From contig CP141144.1 of assembly GCA_035235625.1 (NCBI GenBank), positions 37,818,014-37,882,013 on the forward strand: 64,000 nt of DNA. The letters run 5' to 3'. This document shows, piece after piece, positions 1 through 11,535 of this stretch. The notes under the pieces are model-generated. The model did no database searches and had not been told where the DNA came from. It worked only from the letters and a program-made list of their open reading frames with translations. The stretch's first letter is position 1; every line of letters starts with the position of its first letter. Both the position numbers and the translations under genes were made by a program. Origin of the DNA: Saururus chinensis (Eukaryota; Streptophyta; Magnoliopsida; Piperales; Saururaceae).

Positions 1-360
1 AGCAAGGGGAGAGCGGGGGGTCCGGAGCAAGGGGGAGTAGGGGGCGAGCAAGGGGGAAGGGGGGAAGAGAGGGGGGAGCAAGGGGGTCCGGAGCGAGGGG
101 GAGGGGGAAGAGAGGGGGAGCAAGGGAGGTCCGGAGCAAGAGGGGAGGGGAAGAGAGAGGGGAGCAGGGGGTTCAGAGTAAGGGGGAGGGAAGAGAGGGG
201 GATCAGGTGATCCGGAGCAAGGGGAAGGGGGAGAAGAGAGGGGGAGCAGGGGGAGGGGGGGAAGAGAGGGGGAAGCAGGCGGGTCCGGAGCAAGGGGCAA
301 GGGAGGAAGAGAGGGGGGAGCAAGGGAGGTCTGGAGCAAGAGGGGAGCAGGGGGATTCAA
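1..360. repeat. G-rich minisatellite, unit about 40-70 bp
   Basis: Degenerate copies begin with TCCGGAGCAAGGGGG near 21, 87, 130, 211 and 284, with weaker copies near 171, 330 and 356. Each is followed by AGAGAGGGGGAGCA-type sequence. The strand is strongly purine-biased. Reading frames across it are low-complexity and are not taken as genes. Confidence 0.8.
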
Positions 361-866
361 AGTAGGGGGGGAAGGAACATGAGGACGACGGCAGCACTGC
401 TGTCCTCCGGCACCCCACCCCTTTCCCTGTCCCCCTCTCCCCAGCTCCACCCCCTCCTTTGCCCCCACACACCCCTCCCCTGAAAATTAGAGGAGGGGAG
501 GAATAGGAGGGGGGGTGGCAGAGCTAGGGGAGAGGGAGGATGGCGGCGGTGGCGTTGTCCTTTATTCCCCCACCCTCTCACGGTCCCCCCCTCTCCCCGG
601 TTCCGCCCCCTCCTCTGAAAAATAAGAGGGGGGCTGGAGCAGGTGGAGGGGGGAGGGGACGATGGCGGTGTCTATGGTGCCATCCTTTGGCCCTCCTCTC
701 CCCTACTCCGGCCCTCCTCTCTCTGGTGGAGCAGGGGGAGGGATCCGGAGCAAGGGGGGATGGATGAGGGGTGAGGAGGCACCGAAGGCGGCGCGGAGGC
801 TGCAGGTAGGTGTGTCGGCGAACGGGAACTAGGAGGTCGACTGGGAGGGCCGGGGGTTTTTATAAG
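361..866. other. GC-rich spacer inside the CACTA-like element
   Basis: C-rich and G-rich blocks contain repeated pieces such as CCCCCTCTCCCC and GAGGGGAGGA. Proline- and glycine-rich frames in several registers are composition artefacts. A similar GC-rich block follows the subterminal arrays of the second CACTA-like element at about 37970-38350, so it is probably an internal part of this family. Confidence 0.5.
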
Positions 867-1029
867 CGGGCAAAATTTTGCCCACGTAATATTTAAAAAA
901 TATATATATATAATTAGTGACGCTCTCATTGAGCTTCACTATTACGACATATATCCGCTATATATAATTTATAATGTCGCTAATAAAATGTAATATTAGC
1001 GACATATATGTGAATACGTTGCTAATATT

Positions 1030-3960
1030 CTTTTTTTTAAATAAATTTATTTCCCCCTCCCCTCTCCCTCTTCCCGGCCCTCACTCTCTCTCCTCCCTTT
1101 CCTCTCTCTCACTCTCTCTTCCCTCTCCTCTCTCCCTTCCCTCTCCTCTCTATCTCTCCTCCCTCTCTCTCCTCTCTCTCTTCCCTCTCCTCTCTCTCTT
1201 CCCTCCCCTATCTCTCCTCTCTCTCCTCCCCCCCCCCCCCCCTCCTCTCTCTCTCCTCTAATTTCAGTTTTTTTAATATTTTTTACACTTTAAAATAATT
1301 TTTAAAAAATAAAAAAAGAATTAGAAGAAATCGTAATAGCGACGTATACTAATAGCGACGTATATGAGCATACGTCGCTATTAGTATTTATTTTAAATTT
1401 ATTTATTTATTTTAAAAATATAAAAAATAAAATAAAATTATTCTCCCTCTCCTCTCTCTCCCACTCACTCCTCTCTCTATCTCTCTCCTCTTCCTCTCTC
1501 CTCTCTCCCTCTTATCCCTCTCCTCTCCTCCCCCTCTCCTCTCTCTCTCATCTCTCTCCTCTCTCTCTCAGTCTCCTCTCCTCTCTCTCCTCCCTCACCC
1601 TCTCCTCTCTCTCTCTCTTCTCTCTCCTCCCTCTCCTCTGTCTCCCACTCCTCTCTCCCCTCTCCTCTCTCTCTCTCCCTCTCCTCTGTCTCCCACTCCT
1701 CTCTCTCTCTCCTCTCTCTCTCCTCTAATTTCAATTTTTTAAGATTTTTTATTCTTTAAAATTAATTTTAAAAATAAAAGAAAAGAAAAGAAATCATATT
1801 AGCAATGCATATAATTATACGTCGCTAATATGTCACGTATTAGTGACGTATAATGTTATATGTCGCTAATAGTCATACTAATAACGACGTATATAAGTAT
1901 ACGTCGCTATTAGTATTTATTTCAAATTTATTTTTTTATTTTTAAAATACAAAAATTAATAAAATTATTTTTTAAAAATTAAAATAAAATTATTCTTCCT
2001 CTCCCTCTCCTCTCTCTCTCCCTCTCCTCTCTCTCCTCTCTTTCCCTCTCTCTCCTCTCTCCCTCTTATCCATCTCCTCTCTCTCCTCCCTCCTGCCTCC
2101 GTCCCTCTCTCTCCCCTCTTCCTCTCTCCTCTCTCCCTCTTATCCCTCAACTCCCTCTCCTCTCTCTCCCTCTCCTCTCTCCCTCTCCTCTCCCTCTCCC
2201 TCTCCCTCTCCTCTCCCTCTCCCTCTCTCTCCTCTCTCCTCTCCTCTCTCCTCTCCCTCTCCTCTCTCTCTTTCCTCTCTCTCTCCTCTCTCCATACACA
2301 CTATCTCTTCACTAATTTCAATTTTTTAAGATTTTTTATCCTTTAAAATTAATTTTTAAAAATAAAAAGGAATTAAAATAAATCATATAGCGATATATAA
2401 AATTATACGTCGAGAATATTATATGTATTAGCGATGTATAATTTTATACGTCACTAATTCATATACTAATAGCTACATATACGAATAAACATCATTGTTA
2501 GTATTTATTAAAAAAAATTTATTTTTAAAATAAAAAAATTAATAATTTTTTTAAAGAATTTTAAAATAAAATTACTCTCCCTCTCCTCTTTCTACTCCCT
2601 CTCCTCTGCCTCTCCTCTCTTTCCCTCTTTCCCTCTCGTCCTCTCACCCCTCTTTCTATCTCTCACCTCTTCCTCTCTCCTCTCTCCCTCTTATCCATCT
2701 CCTCTCTCTCCTCTCTTTCCCACTCCTCTCTCTCTCCTCTCTCTCCTCTCCCTTTCCTCTCTCTCTCTTCCCTCTCCAGTCCTCTCTCTCCTCTCTCCCT
2801 ACACACTATCTCTCCACTCGTTTCAATATTTTTAGATTTTTTATTCTTTAAAACTGTTTTTAAAAATTAAAAAAGAATTAAAAGAAATCATATTAGAGAC
2901 GTATATAATTTTACGTCACTAATATTACACGTAATAGCGATGTATAATTTTATACATCGTTAATACATATATTAATAGCGACGTATATGTCTAAACATCG
3001 CTATTAGTATTTATTTTTAAAATATAAAAATTTAAAACATAAATTTAAAGAAATTAAAATAAAATTACTCACCCTCTCCTCTCTCTTTTCCCTCTCCTCA
3101 CTCTCTCCCTCTCCTCTCTTTCCCTCTATCTCCTCTCTCCCCTATCTCTCTCTCACCTCTTCCTCTCTCCTCCTCCCTCTTATCCCTCTCTTCTCTCTCC
3201 TCTCCCTCTCCTCTCTCCCCTCTTCTCCTCTCTCTCCCTACACACTATCTCTCCTCTAATTTTAATTTTTTATGATTTTTTATTCTTTAAAATTAATTTT
3301 AAAAAATAAAAAAAGAATTAAAAAAAATCATATTAGTGACATATATAATTATACGCCGCTAATATGTCACTAATTTTATACATCGCTAATACATATACTA
3401 ATAGCAACATATATGTATATACGTTGCTATTAATATTTATTTTAATTTTAATTTTTATTTGAAATATAAAAATTAATAAATTTTTTCAAAAAAATTTAAA
3501 ATAAAATTACTCTCCCTCATCTCTCTCTCTCCCTCTCCTCTCTCTCCCTCATCTCTCTCTCTCCCTCCACTCTCTATACACATTATCTCTCCTCCAATTT
3601 TAATTTATTATTATTATTTATTTTTAAAAAATTAATAATTATTATTTTTAATAATATATAAAAAATTAAAAAATATTTAATCTCCCTCTCTAATCTCTCA
3701 TCTCTCTCTCCTTGCTCTCCTCTCTCTCTCCCTCTCCTCTCTCTCCCCTCTCTCTCTCCTCTCTCCTCTCTCCTCTCCCTCTCCTCTCTCTCCCTCCTCT
3801 CTTTCTCTCTCCCTCTCCTCTCTCTCCCTCTCCTCTCTTTCTCTCTCCCTCTCCTCTCTCTCTCTCCCTCGCACTCCTCTCTCTCTCCCTCTCCTCCCTC
3901 GCCTCTCTCTCTCCCACTCCTCTCTCACGTCTCTCTCGCCTCTCCTCTCTCTCTCCTCTA
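1030..3960. repeat. About seven tandem modules: CT tract, conserved AT-rich tail, TTAGCGACG palindrome
   Basis: Each module has a CTCTCTCC-type tract of 100-320 bp, then a conserved tail (CTCTAATTTCAATTTTT, GATTTTTTATTCTTTAAAA), then inverted pairs of ATTAGCGACGTATA and TATACGTCGCTAAT. The tails occur near 1257, 1725, 2310, 2817, 3257, 3592 and 3957, so the period varies from about 335 to 585 bp. Most of the variation comes from CT-tract length. The region from 4020 to 4450 keeps the palindromes but has no CT tract. Confidence 0.85.
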
Positions 3961-4472
3961 ATTTTAATTTTTTATAATTTTTTATTTTTAAAAATTAATT
4001 ATAAAAATAAAATGAAATAAAACCTATTAGCAGCATATAGAAATATACGTCGTTAATACCTATATTATTAGCGATGTATATTTCTATAAGTCGCTAAATG
4101 TTTTATTTTATTTTTTATTTTTATTATAATTAATATTTATTAGTGACGCTTATTTTTAAGCTTCACTAATAGTAGAGCTATTAGTAACGCTTAAGACAAG
4201 CGTCGCTAATAGTTATAATGTTTTTTATTTTTTATTTAAAATATATATCTTTTAGCAACATTTGTATAAAGCGTCGCAAATAGGTCAACTATTAGCGATG
4301 CTTATAATAAAGCGTCACTAATAGCTAACTATTAGTGACATATATATTTATGCGTCGCTAATAGTTAAATTTTATTGCGACACTTCTCTATGTGTCACAA
4401 ATAGTTATTTTTAGCGATGCTAGGTTTTGCGTCACTAATAATGCATCGCTAATACTACATTTTGTTGTAGTG

Positions 4473-6763
4473 ATTGTTTTGTTGTATGTGGAAGATGTAG
4501 GGCTATTACCAAAATATCCAATGACATGCATGTGTGTGAAGATTGAATATCGGAAAAGATGAGTAGACAATTCTTTTCTAAGGGACAAAGGGCAAATGAA
4601 ATTTTAAAGATAGTTCACTCAGAAATCTATGGTCCCCTAAATGTTTAGATCGAAAGACATATTACCTATTTCATTACTTTTATTGATGGCTATAAAAGAT
4701 ACAAGTGCTGATATCTTATAAGTAGAAAATCTGATGCCCTAGATAAATTCAAAGAATTTAAAATTGAGGTTGAGACCAAGGGATACATACAACATAGTCC
4801 AAGGGATATCTTATGTGCTATCGACGGATCGATGCCCAAGCTTGGGACATGTTAGAGTGTGGGGGATCATGTCACATGTGAAAATGTCTGATTAGCATAG
4901 GTCTAAGCTAGGTCCAAAGACATAATAAATAACTTTATTAGTTATTGTGATCACTCAAAGGCGTACAAATTTGTATTTCTGCACACAGATGGAGCAGTGG
5001 GGGTTATAGAGGCTAGAGATGCTTATTTCTTAGAAAAAGAATTAAATCCCAAAATACCTAATAAAAGAGTTAATTTATTTTAAATTTTTAAAGAGATTGG
5101 TCCTAATACTTCATCTGAAGAAGTAATTGGATCAAAGCAAAATGAAAGTGACCCTAAACCTAGGCTATTAAAGGAAAGAAGACCATTGACTCATTTGAGG
5201 AATTTCTATACAATGCTAGTAAAAACAATATTACATTAGCTAAACCCATTCTAATAACCCTTGTGCTCTTGACCAAGCTTTGAGTCTTCTAGATACTGAA
5301 GAATAGAATAATATTATTTAAGAGGAAATTAATTTAAAACTAAAGGACAAAGTTTAGAAGATTGTAGATCCACCTGAAGGGCGAAAGCCGATAGGGTGAA
5401 AATAGATCTTCAAAAGGAAGTTTAAGGTAGATGGGCTAATAGATAAATATAAAGTGAGATTAGTTGACAAAAGGTTTACCTACTTATATGGGATGGACTT
5501 CAAAGATACATATTCATCTGTGTCAAGATTTGACTCAATCAAATGTCTCTTAGCAATTGTTGTTTACTTTAATTTAGAGTTGCACCATATAGATATAAAG
5601 ACTGTCTTTATAAATGGAGATTTAGAGAAAGATATTTATATGGAACAACCTAAGGGCTTTATAGTTCCTAGAGAGGAACACAAGGTGCCCAAGCTAGTAA
5701 ACTCATTGTATGGTCTCAAACAATCTCCCAAGCAATGGTATTTCACTTTTTACAAGGTGATTAATGAATATCAGTTCATAATTAATAAGCATGATCATTG
5801 TGTATACACTTTCTGAGATAGAAAAGTTATATAATACTTTCACTTTATGTAGATGACATACTCTTGATGGAGAATGAATTAAATATGATTGTTATTTTAT
5901 AGGGATGACTCAATACCCATTTTGAGATGAAAAACATGGGTGAGGCTTCTTGCATTATTGGGATAAAAATTTATAGGGATAGAAAAGCTAGAAAGCTAAG
6001 TATATATTAGGAATCATATATAGAAAGTGTTGTTAAATGCTTCAATGTTATTAATTGGAAAACTATTGAATATCCTATTTACAAGGGTACAATATTGTCT
6101 AAGATTATGACTCCTCAGACTGAGGAAGATAGACTCCGAATGAAGAGTGTCATATGTACAAGCTATTGGCAACTTGATGTATATCATGAATTGTACAAGA
6201 CGTAATTTAAGTTTTTTGGTATGCTTTCTAAGCCACAACTAAACAGATACTGGAATTCAAACTGGTAGGCAGTAAAATGAGTATTCAGATATATGTTAAG
6301 GTCTAAGAAACATATTAGGCAAAAAGTCCATCATTTGCTGGTTATAGTGATTAGAACTATGTGGGGGATTGAGAAGATAAGAAATATGCTGCCACAAATA
6401 GAAGAGTGTGTCTAAGTGTATGATTGAAGCTATATTGTGGGTAAGCAAGAAACATAAGACTCTTTTTATATGTACGATAGAAGCTGAGTTTTATGTGTGC
6501 AGTATAGTAGCTTTAAAGGAACCTTGGAAATAGAAATTTCTAGTCAGGTTAGGACTCAAAACTGGACTTGCACTTATCCAATTTTTTTGCAATAATCTAG
6601 CTACAAAGTCAATACTAAAAAATAGGGAGACCAATGCTAAATGTAAGCACATTGGAGTACATAACTGTTATAAATTTAACATGCTACAAAGACAAAAAGT
6701 GATTGTGGGTCATATTCCTACTACTAAGTTGTTGGTGGAACCGTTCACTAAGGCCTTAGTGGT
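4473..6763 (+). mobile_element. Ty1/copia retrotransposon fossil (integrase, reverse transcriptase and RNase H region)
   Basis: Translated segments resemble copia integrase near 4560-4790 (a stretch like HSEIYGPLNV), reverse transcriptase near 5400-5870 (LVNSLYGLKQSPKQW) and the end of RNase H near 6740 (VEPFTKAL). The parts are in the normal copia order on the plus strand. The left side is cut by the CACTA-like terminus at 4472. The right side is interrupted at about 6764 by an LTR-like insertion. The copy is old and broken by many changes, and no function is expected. Confidence 0.8.
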
Positions 6764-8532
6764 TGCAACACCCCAAATTTTTTTAAGAATAAACCTTTGA
6801 ATCTAATTTTAGTTTTCGGACCAACAAGTTGTGCATGAAATTGGCATTGTTTTAGCCTCAATCTTCTTTTAAATGTTTCAGATCATTCAAAGGGCTCGGA
6901 GAGATAGTTGTAACAAGCCCAAGGACATGAATTTTTGATACTAGGATCATAGGCTACAACCTTGTTAAACGTGCCATGGGTGGGACCCATGTTGCTTTCA
7001 TGAGGAAACATATTGTTGTGTGGTCTTGTTTTGGAGGGCTCATCGATACTAGCCCATCAGCGCGAAGAACGAGCAAGTCCGATTAGAAGGTAGTGAGTTA
7101 TTGTGTTTAAAAAAATATTATTTTTTTTTACGTCAACACGCTCATGCCAACAGAGCTGGCATCAGCCAATGCTAACCCATTGGCTGACACATTGGCGTCA
7201 GACAGGGCTAACGCCAATGCATACCCCACGTGCCACATTGCAGCAGGTGACCTACCTAGGCTAGCCTACCAGAACTGCATGGGTAGCCTGTGGTTCAGGC
7301 TATAGGATTCTTACGCTCCTACAGCCATTGGATGCACGACATGTGTCGTGCTTCTAGCCAATCCTTGGGCCTATTTAAGGAGAGGGAGGGGGGTTCACCT
7401 CACCCCATCCCCTTTCTCCTCTCCTTTCCTCTGACTTGTGCCCATTTCTAAGTAGTAAATGCGCTTTTCTAAGCCATTTCTCGCCGTTGGAAAACCCATC
7501 TTAGCTAATTTGATGGTGCCCTACATCGTGAGGGAGTCCATCTTTTTGAGTTAGCCTCTCTAAAAAGGGGAAACAGCTTAGGGCTAGAGGAAACCCTGTC
7601 TGCCACCGTTGGGCTAGAAGCAAAGATCATCCCAGCACTAGGGGAGGTTCTCCCCGTCTCACTTGGGTCGGGCAAGGAGACTATCTCAGTGGAAGGGGAG
7701 GCCTGTTGCACTTACACCATTAACAAGTGAAGGCTTCACACTGTTGGTGGTTTTAAATCCTATTTTCATGTTAGGGCTAAGTTCTATTTTTTTTCTAAGT
7801 ACCTTCAAGTTGTACACTAAGGCTTACTTTTGATGGGTTTAAAATACCGTTAGGGTTCGGATGAATGTCCCCCCTTAATGAGATTTTTTAAAAGCACCAA
7901 TTATTTGAATATCATTTGATTATTCCATTCATTTTAAAAATTTAGAATTTGAAGGGTAGTTCTTTAGCACACAACACAAGATACTGCCTACTAAGGCTTT
8001 TAGCATGCTCAGGAGTTTGGGTATCATGGGAAACCCCCTCTTCTTCTGATCCAGTTGCCCCATGAGTGCACGTGTATGTTGTTTTAGTGTAAGCAACATT
8101 ATGTGAATGAAATTTATTTATATTAAGCTATGTAAATAGTTTTTAAAATTCTAAGTTATGAATTTGATATATGAATTATTTTGCCCCTACATGTTAGTAG
8201 AATTTAATGCTACCTACTAGGCATAAAACTTTATACTCACCCACCCTGAGATATTGCAGGCATAGATACTAGTTTGGGGATGTAGCAGATCCGTCTGTGG
8301 AAAAAGGGCCTGATACACCGAATTTAGTTTTAACTATATTTTTGTGTGTATTGTATATTTATGCTGGCATGATTTTATGGCGTATATAGCCCTAAATTTT
8401 GAAATTTTGTACTTATGTACTTGAATATTTTTAAAGGTTTCTTGTTTATATATGGTCGATTTGGGCCCTCTTCGCTTACAAATTTTACAAAATTTGCACT
8501 TTTCAGTAAATCTAAAAAGTTGGGATGTAACA
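6764..8532 (+). mobile_element. LTR-like insertion (TGCAACACCCC...TGTAACA), probable solo LTR
   Basis: This 1.77-kb block begins TGCAACACCCC and ends GGGATGTAACA, and it splits the 3' part of the copia fossil. It shares internal landmarks with the block at 52652-54613: TGATGGTGC followed by a TACRTCGTG motif, a late TTGCCCCAYGAG motif, and a TATA-like box (CTATTTAAGGAG near 7372) ahead of a pyrimidine-rich leader. That is the layout expected of a long LTR with its own promoter. No clear 5-bp target duplication is visible here, so the exact ends are uncertain. Confidence 0.5.
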
Positions 8533-9190
8533 ACGATAGATCTATTTATATGACATGCATATAGTATCAATATTTGATAAGACTATTGCAAGTAGTTGTT
8601 GGACCATATGAGCCCTTCACCTATAGTGGGGGACATTGGACCATGGTATGCGCTCGAGCCCAAATGGTCCTCTTTGTTTCCAATTCGGGTGATCAAGTAA
8701 GGGCGACGAAGTCAAAGGACAATGGGGCGGTTGTACCGACCCCACAACAACGTTCTTGAGACACATTCTTATGGGACACTCATCTGACATGCATGCCCAC
8801 TAGGAAGGTGACTAGGGTGTGCATATTCACCTTGAGGGGCCTAACCCTTTGATATGTGCTTTGGTAGGATCCATGGTTAGTGAGTAGCCAATCCTATTAC
8901 AAGCATAGTCAAGAGGCCTCCATGGCCTCGGAGAGTCTGATCCCACATCTATCATAAAAGACTCGTAAAGATAATCTATGTAGATAATTAGTAGAAAGCC
9001 CATAACTTAAGACCACTAAAAGAGAGAGTATATAAGACTTAACAAAGGGGGGAACAACTCAAATCTCTTCCCCCTCTCTCCCTCTCTCCCAACATGCCCC
9101 CATCTCTCTCCTCCCTCTTTGGCGTGGACCATCAAGGAAGAAGAAGAAAGGGTTGGTCACCCCTTTTCTTCACCTCCTCTTCGCCATCCA
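8533..9190 (+). mobile_element. Remaining 3' part of the copia fossil, probably including its LTR
   Basis: The sequence right of the LTR-like insertion holds a purine-rich tract (TAGTGGGGGA near 8621) of the kind that precedes a 3' LTR. A TATA-like stretch (AGTATATAAGAC near 9028) and a CT-rich leader follow. This fits a copia 3' LTR from about 8635 onward. The other LTR is not in the window, so the ends cannot be confirmed. Confidence 0.4.
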
Positions 9191-9194
9191 TCGT

Positions 9195-9460
9195 ATGGAG
9201 ACGGCAGAAGAAATGGTTAGATTTTTACTTAACTATGATGGACGCACAGAAGGATTATTAATTAAAAAACCGTCTACATATGATGAATTTGAGATGCAAG
9301 TAGCTAGCAAGACTGGGTGGGATCGAAGAAGATGAAAAATCACTATAAAATGTGTTATTCCAACATATGGATTGAATTTGAGACAAATATGTATAAATGA
9401 TGATGTATCAATGAGTTTTATGTTTGACCTCTCGTATCACATAATTTGTTATGACTTATT
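9195..9460 (+). pseudogene. MULE transposase N-terminal (PB1-like) fragment
   Basis: The translation reads like the N-terminus of plant MURA-type transposases. It has VRFLLNYDGR, then a KKPSTYDEFE stretch and ASKTGWDRR, then after one in-frame TGA (near 9333) KITIKCVIPTYG and ICINDDVSMSFM. In the family this region precedes the MuDR DNA-binding domain and the DDE core, neither of which is seen here. The piece is therefore an isolated fragment with no terminal repeats recognised. An adjoining 68-codon frame (9451-9657) resembles no family I know and may simply be chance. Confidence 0.45.
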
Positions 9461-9660
9461 TCTTGAAAAAGAGGCCAAAGTGCCTAGTGAAAGGTGAAGT
9501 AGTTCACATAGAAGCTCACATAGGAGCTGCAGAATATTGGGAAGCATTCGGCCAAGTTGATTCAAGATTGGAATCAAAAGAGGTCTTTTGGGGCTTTGCT
9601 ACAAGAGATCTACCATCATTTGCTAGGGGATTAAGAGAACTCTTTACATATGCATAAGTT

Positions 9661-10680
9661 AATTTCCTTTCTCCTCTTATTGAAATGTCATTTAATTGGA
9701 ATTGGGCATCGACGTGAATGTGATTGGCATCTGGGGGTAAACCAGCCCCAAAGGTTAGTATGTAGAACACCCTTTGATTCAATATCTATTATTTGATTGC
9801 TCTTTGAATGACTTTATTACTTATGATGGTGTGATTTTTTTTTTGCATGTGTTGAGAAATCAGAAAAAGATGGGTAATTCTTCTGCCATCCCTTGGGCTC
9901 GTGCCCTCCTACCTTTCTGCTCTGCCACCAGTCTGCATCTTACACTAATTGTCAAGTTCCTCTATGGCCATTAATATTTTGTGTTGGATGAAAAATGTAA
10001 AAATTCAGTGATCACAACAAACCAAAAAATAAACAATAAACAATAAAGAAAATATCCATTAAAGAAGAATTTTATGTAGTAAGACAAATTGTGTGCGACA
10101 TTCGAAAGAAAATTTCCTCCAGTTATTGTGTTACAAGGACTTGTCTAGCATGACTAGTTTTCATAACTATGGCAAGTGACTAACAATGGGAGGCTACCAC
10201 ATTACCCAAAAATAGTGAGAGAAAAACTTGAGAATGGATCCAACAACTCCTATGTTCCCTCCACCACATGACCACTAGTTATGCAATTCGGTCATGAAAA
10301 TTTGTGAGAAAATATTTGTTGTGTTACAAAACCTCTCTCCCTCTAAAAAAAACACATAAAATTCCTTTGTGAAAAGTTAGTTTTATTCACTCTCTAAGAA
10401 AGAAAAACACTAGTCAAGTTGTAGCCTTCTACAAGGCTCTCTCTGTAAGCGAGCCCAAAATCCCACATAGCTAGTAAGCGGCCCATAAGTTGCCCCAAAA
10501 CGATATCACAAGTCTAAGTTTCATTTTTGCTACGAAGAGTTAAAAACACTTACAATAAAGATGACTTCAATGCAGCGATACCCCTAAACACAAATACCAA
10601 AGACATTGAGTGCAAGAGGAAGATAATGGTTGAAAGGAGTTGTGTGCAAAAGATGTGTCCCGGAAGCTATTCACTGCCCA
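9661..10680. other. AT-rich stretch without a recognised gene
   Basis: Only short frames occur. No domain, tRNA or transposon end was recognised. Confidence 0.5.
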
Positions 10681-11535
10681 GCCGCATGGGAATTATTTAT
10701 ATTTCGTAGTGTAAATGATACTGACACTAACATATATTAACATATGTGTTGTCCATATGAAATATTAATGACTTTAAAGCTTATTCTGAGCGAGGAGCAT
10801 AAGACACTCTTTCTGTTCCAATGTGGCTCACACCTGACAATGACAAAAATAAGTCAATTATGTCCGCTGAGAATCTCTATTTTCTCTTTCACAGGTTCAA
10901 ATTGTATAGACGTGAAGTTTGCCAATTGAATTTCCCATTGAGGTGGCTTTGCCGCATGAGAATTATTTATATTTCATGTTAGTGTAAATAATACCGACAC
11001 CAACATATATTAAGGTATCCGCTGTCTATATGAAATATTAATGACTCTCATGTGTAACTTATGTGGGGCTTATTCTGAGTGGGGAGCATACAACACTCTT
11101 CCGTTCCCGCGTGGCTCACACTTGACAATGAGAAAAAAAAGTCAATTATGTCCGCTGAGAATCTCTATTTTCTCTTTCACTGGTTCAAATTGTATAGACG
11201 CGAAGTTTGCCAATTGAATTTCCTATTGAGATGGCTTTGCCGCATGAGAATTATTTATATATCATGTTAACATAAATAATACTGACACTAATATAGATTA
11301 ACATATATGCTGTCCATATAAAATATTAATGACTCTCGTGTCTAACTTATGCTAGGCTTATTCCAAGTGCTAAGCATAAAACACTCTTCCGTTCCGGTGT
11401 GGCTCATGTGGCTCACACCTGACAATGACAAAAACAAGTCAATTATGTACGCTGACATATTTTCTCTTTCACAGGTTCAAATTGTGTAGACGCGATGTTT
11501 GCCAATTGAATTTCCCATGGAAGCGGCTTTGCATC
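10681..11535. repeat. Three tandem copies of a 270-290 bp unit
   Basis: Units start with GCCGCATGRGAATTATTTAT at 10681, 10951 and 11239. The third ends near 11530, where GGCTTTGC recurs. Shared landmarks include GACACTAACATATATTAAC, a GAGCATA..ACACTCTTCCG stretch, ATTATGTCCGCTGAG and AGTTTGCCAATTGAATTTCC. The middle of each unit resembles the MITE family found at 50953, 56424 and 60522. Short frames here simply repeat the unit and are not genes. Confidence 0.85.

Larger units (their letters stand above)
1..4472 (-). mobile_element. CACTA-like (En/Spm) transposon, terminal part; left end lies outside the window
   Basis: The block ends at 4472 with TTTTGTTGTAGTG, the reverse complement of CACTACAACAAAA, a typical plant CACTA terminus. 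Inward from it lie many short inverted motifs of the form TATTAGCGACG / CGTCGCTAATA, which look like the subterminal repeats that CACTA transposases bind. Further in come CT-rich modules, a palindrome around 866-890 (GGGCAAAATTTTGCCC) and a GC-rich minisatellite. No transposase reading frame is visible, so this is either a non-autonomous element or only the non-coding end of a longer one. Beyond 4472 the sequence becomes copia integrase-like, so the element appears to sit inside a copia fossil. The strand is arbitrary and marks that the recognised terminus is at the right. A second element with the same order of parts, reversed, lies at 34116-38360. Confidence 0.7.

Noticed and set aside
203-767. 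Overlapping frames on both strands with Pro-, Gly- and Ser-rich translations
   Set aside because: They follow from the GC-rich minisatellite; no start context, domain or codon bias supports a gene.
1477-4020. Arg/Glu-rich or Leu/Ser-rich frames in the CT tracts
   Set aside because: Pure products of CT/GA repeats, open on either strand.
1321-4450. CRISPR-like regular repeats
   Set aside because: The repeats are short palindromes and CT tracts of variable spacing in a plant transposon, with no constant repeat and unique spacers.
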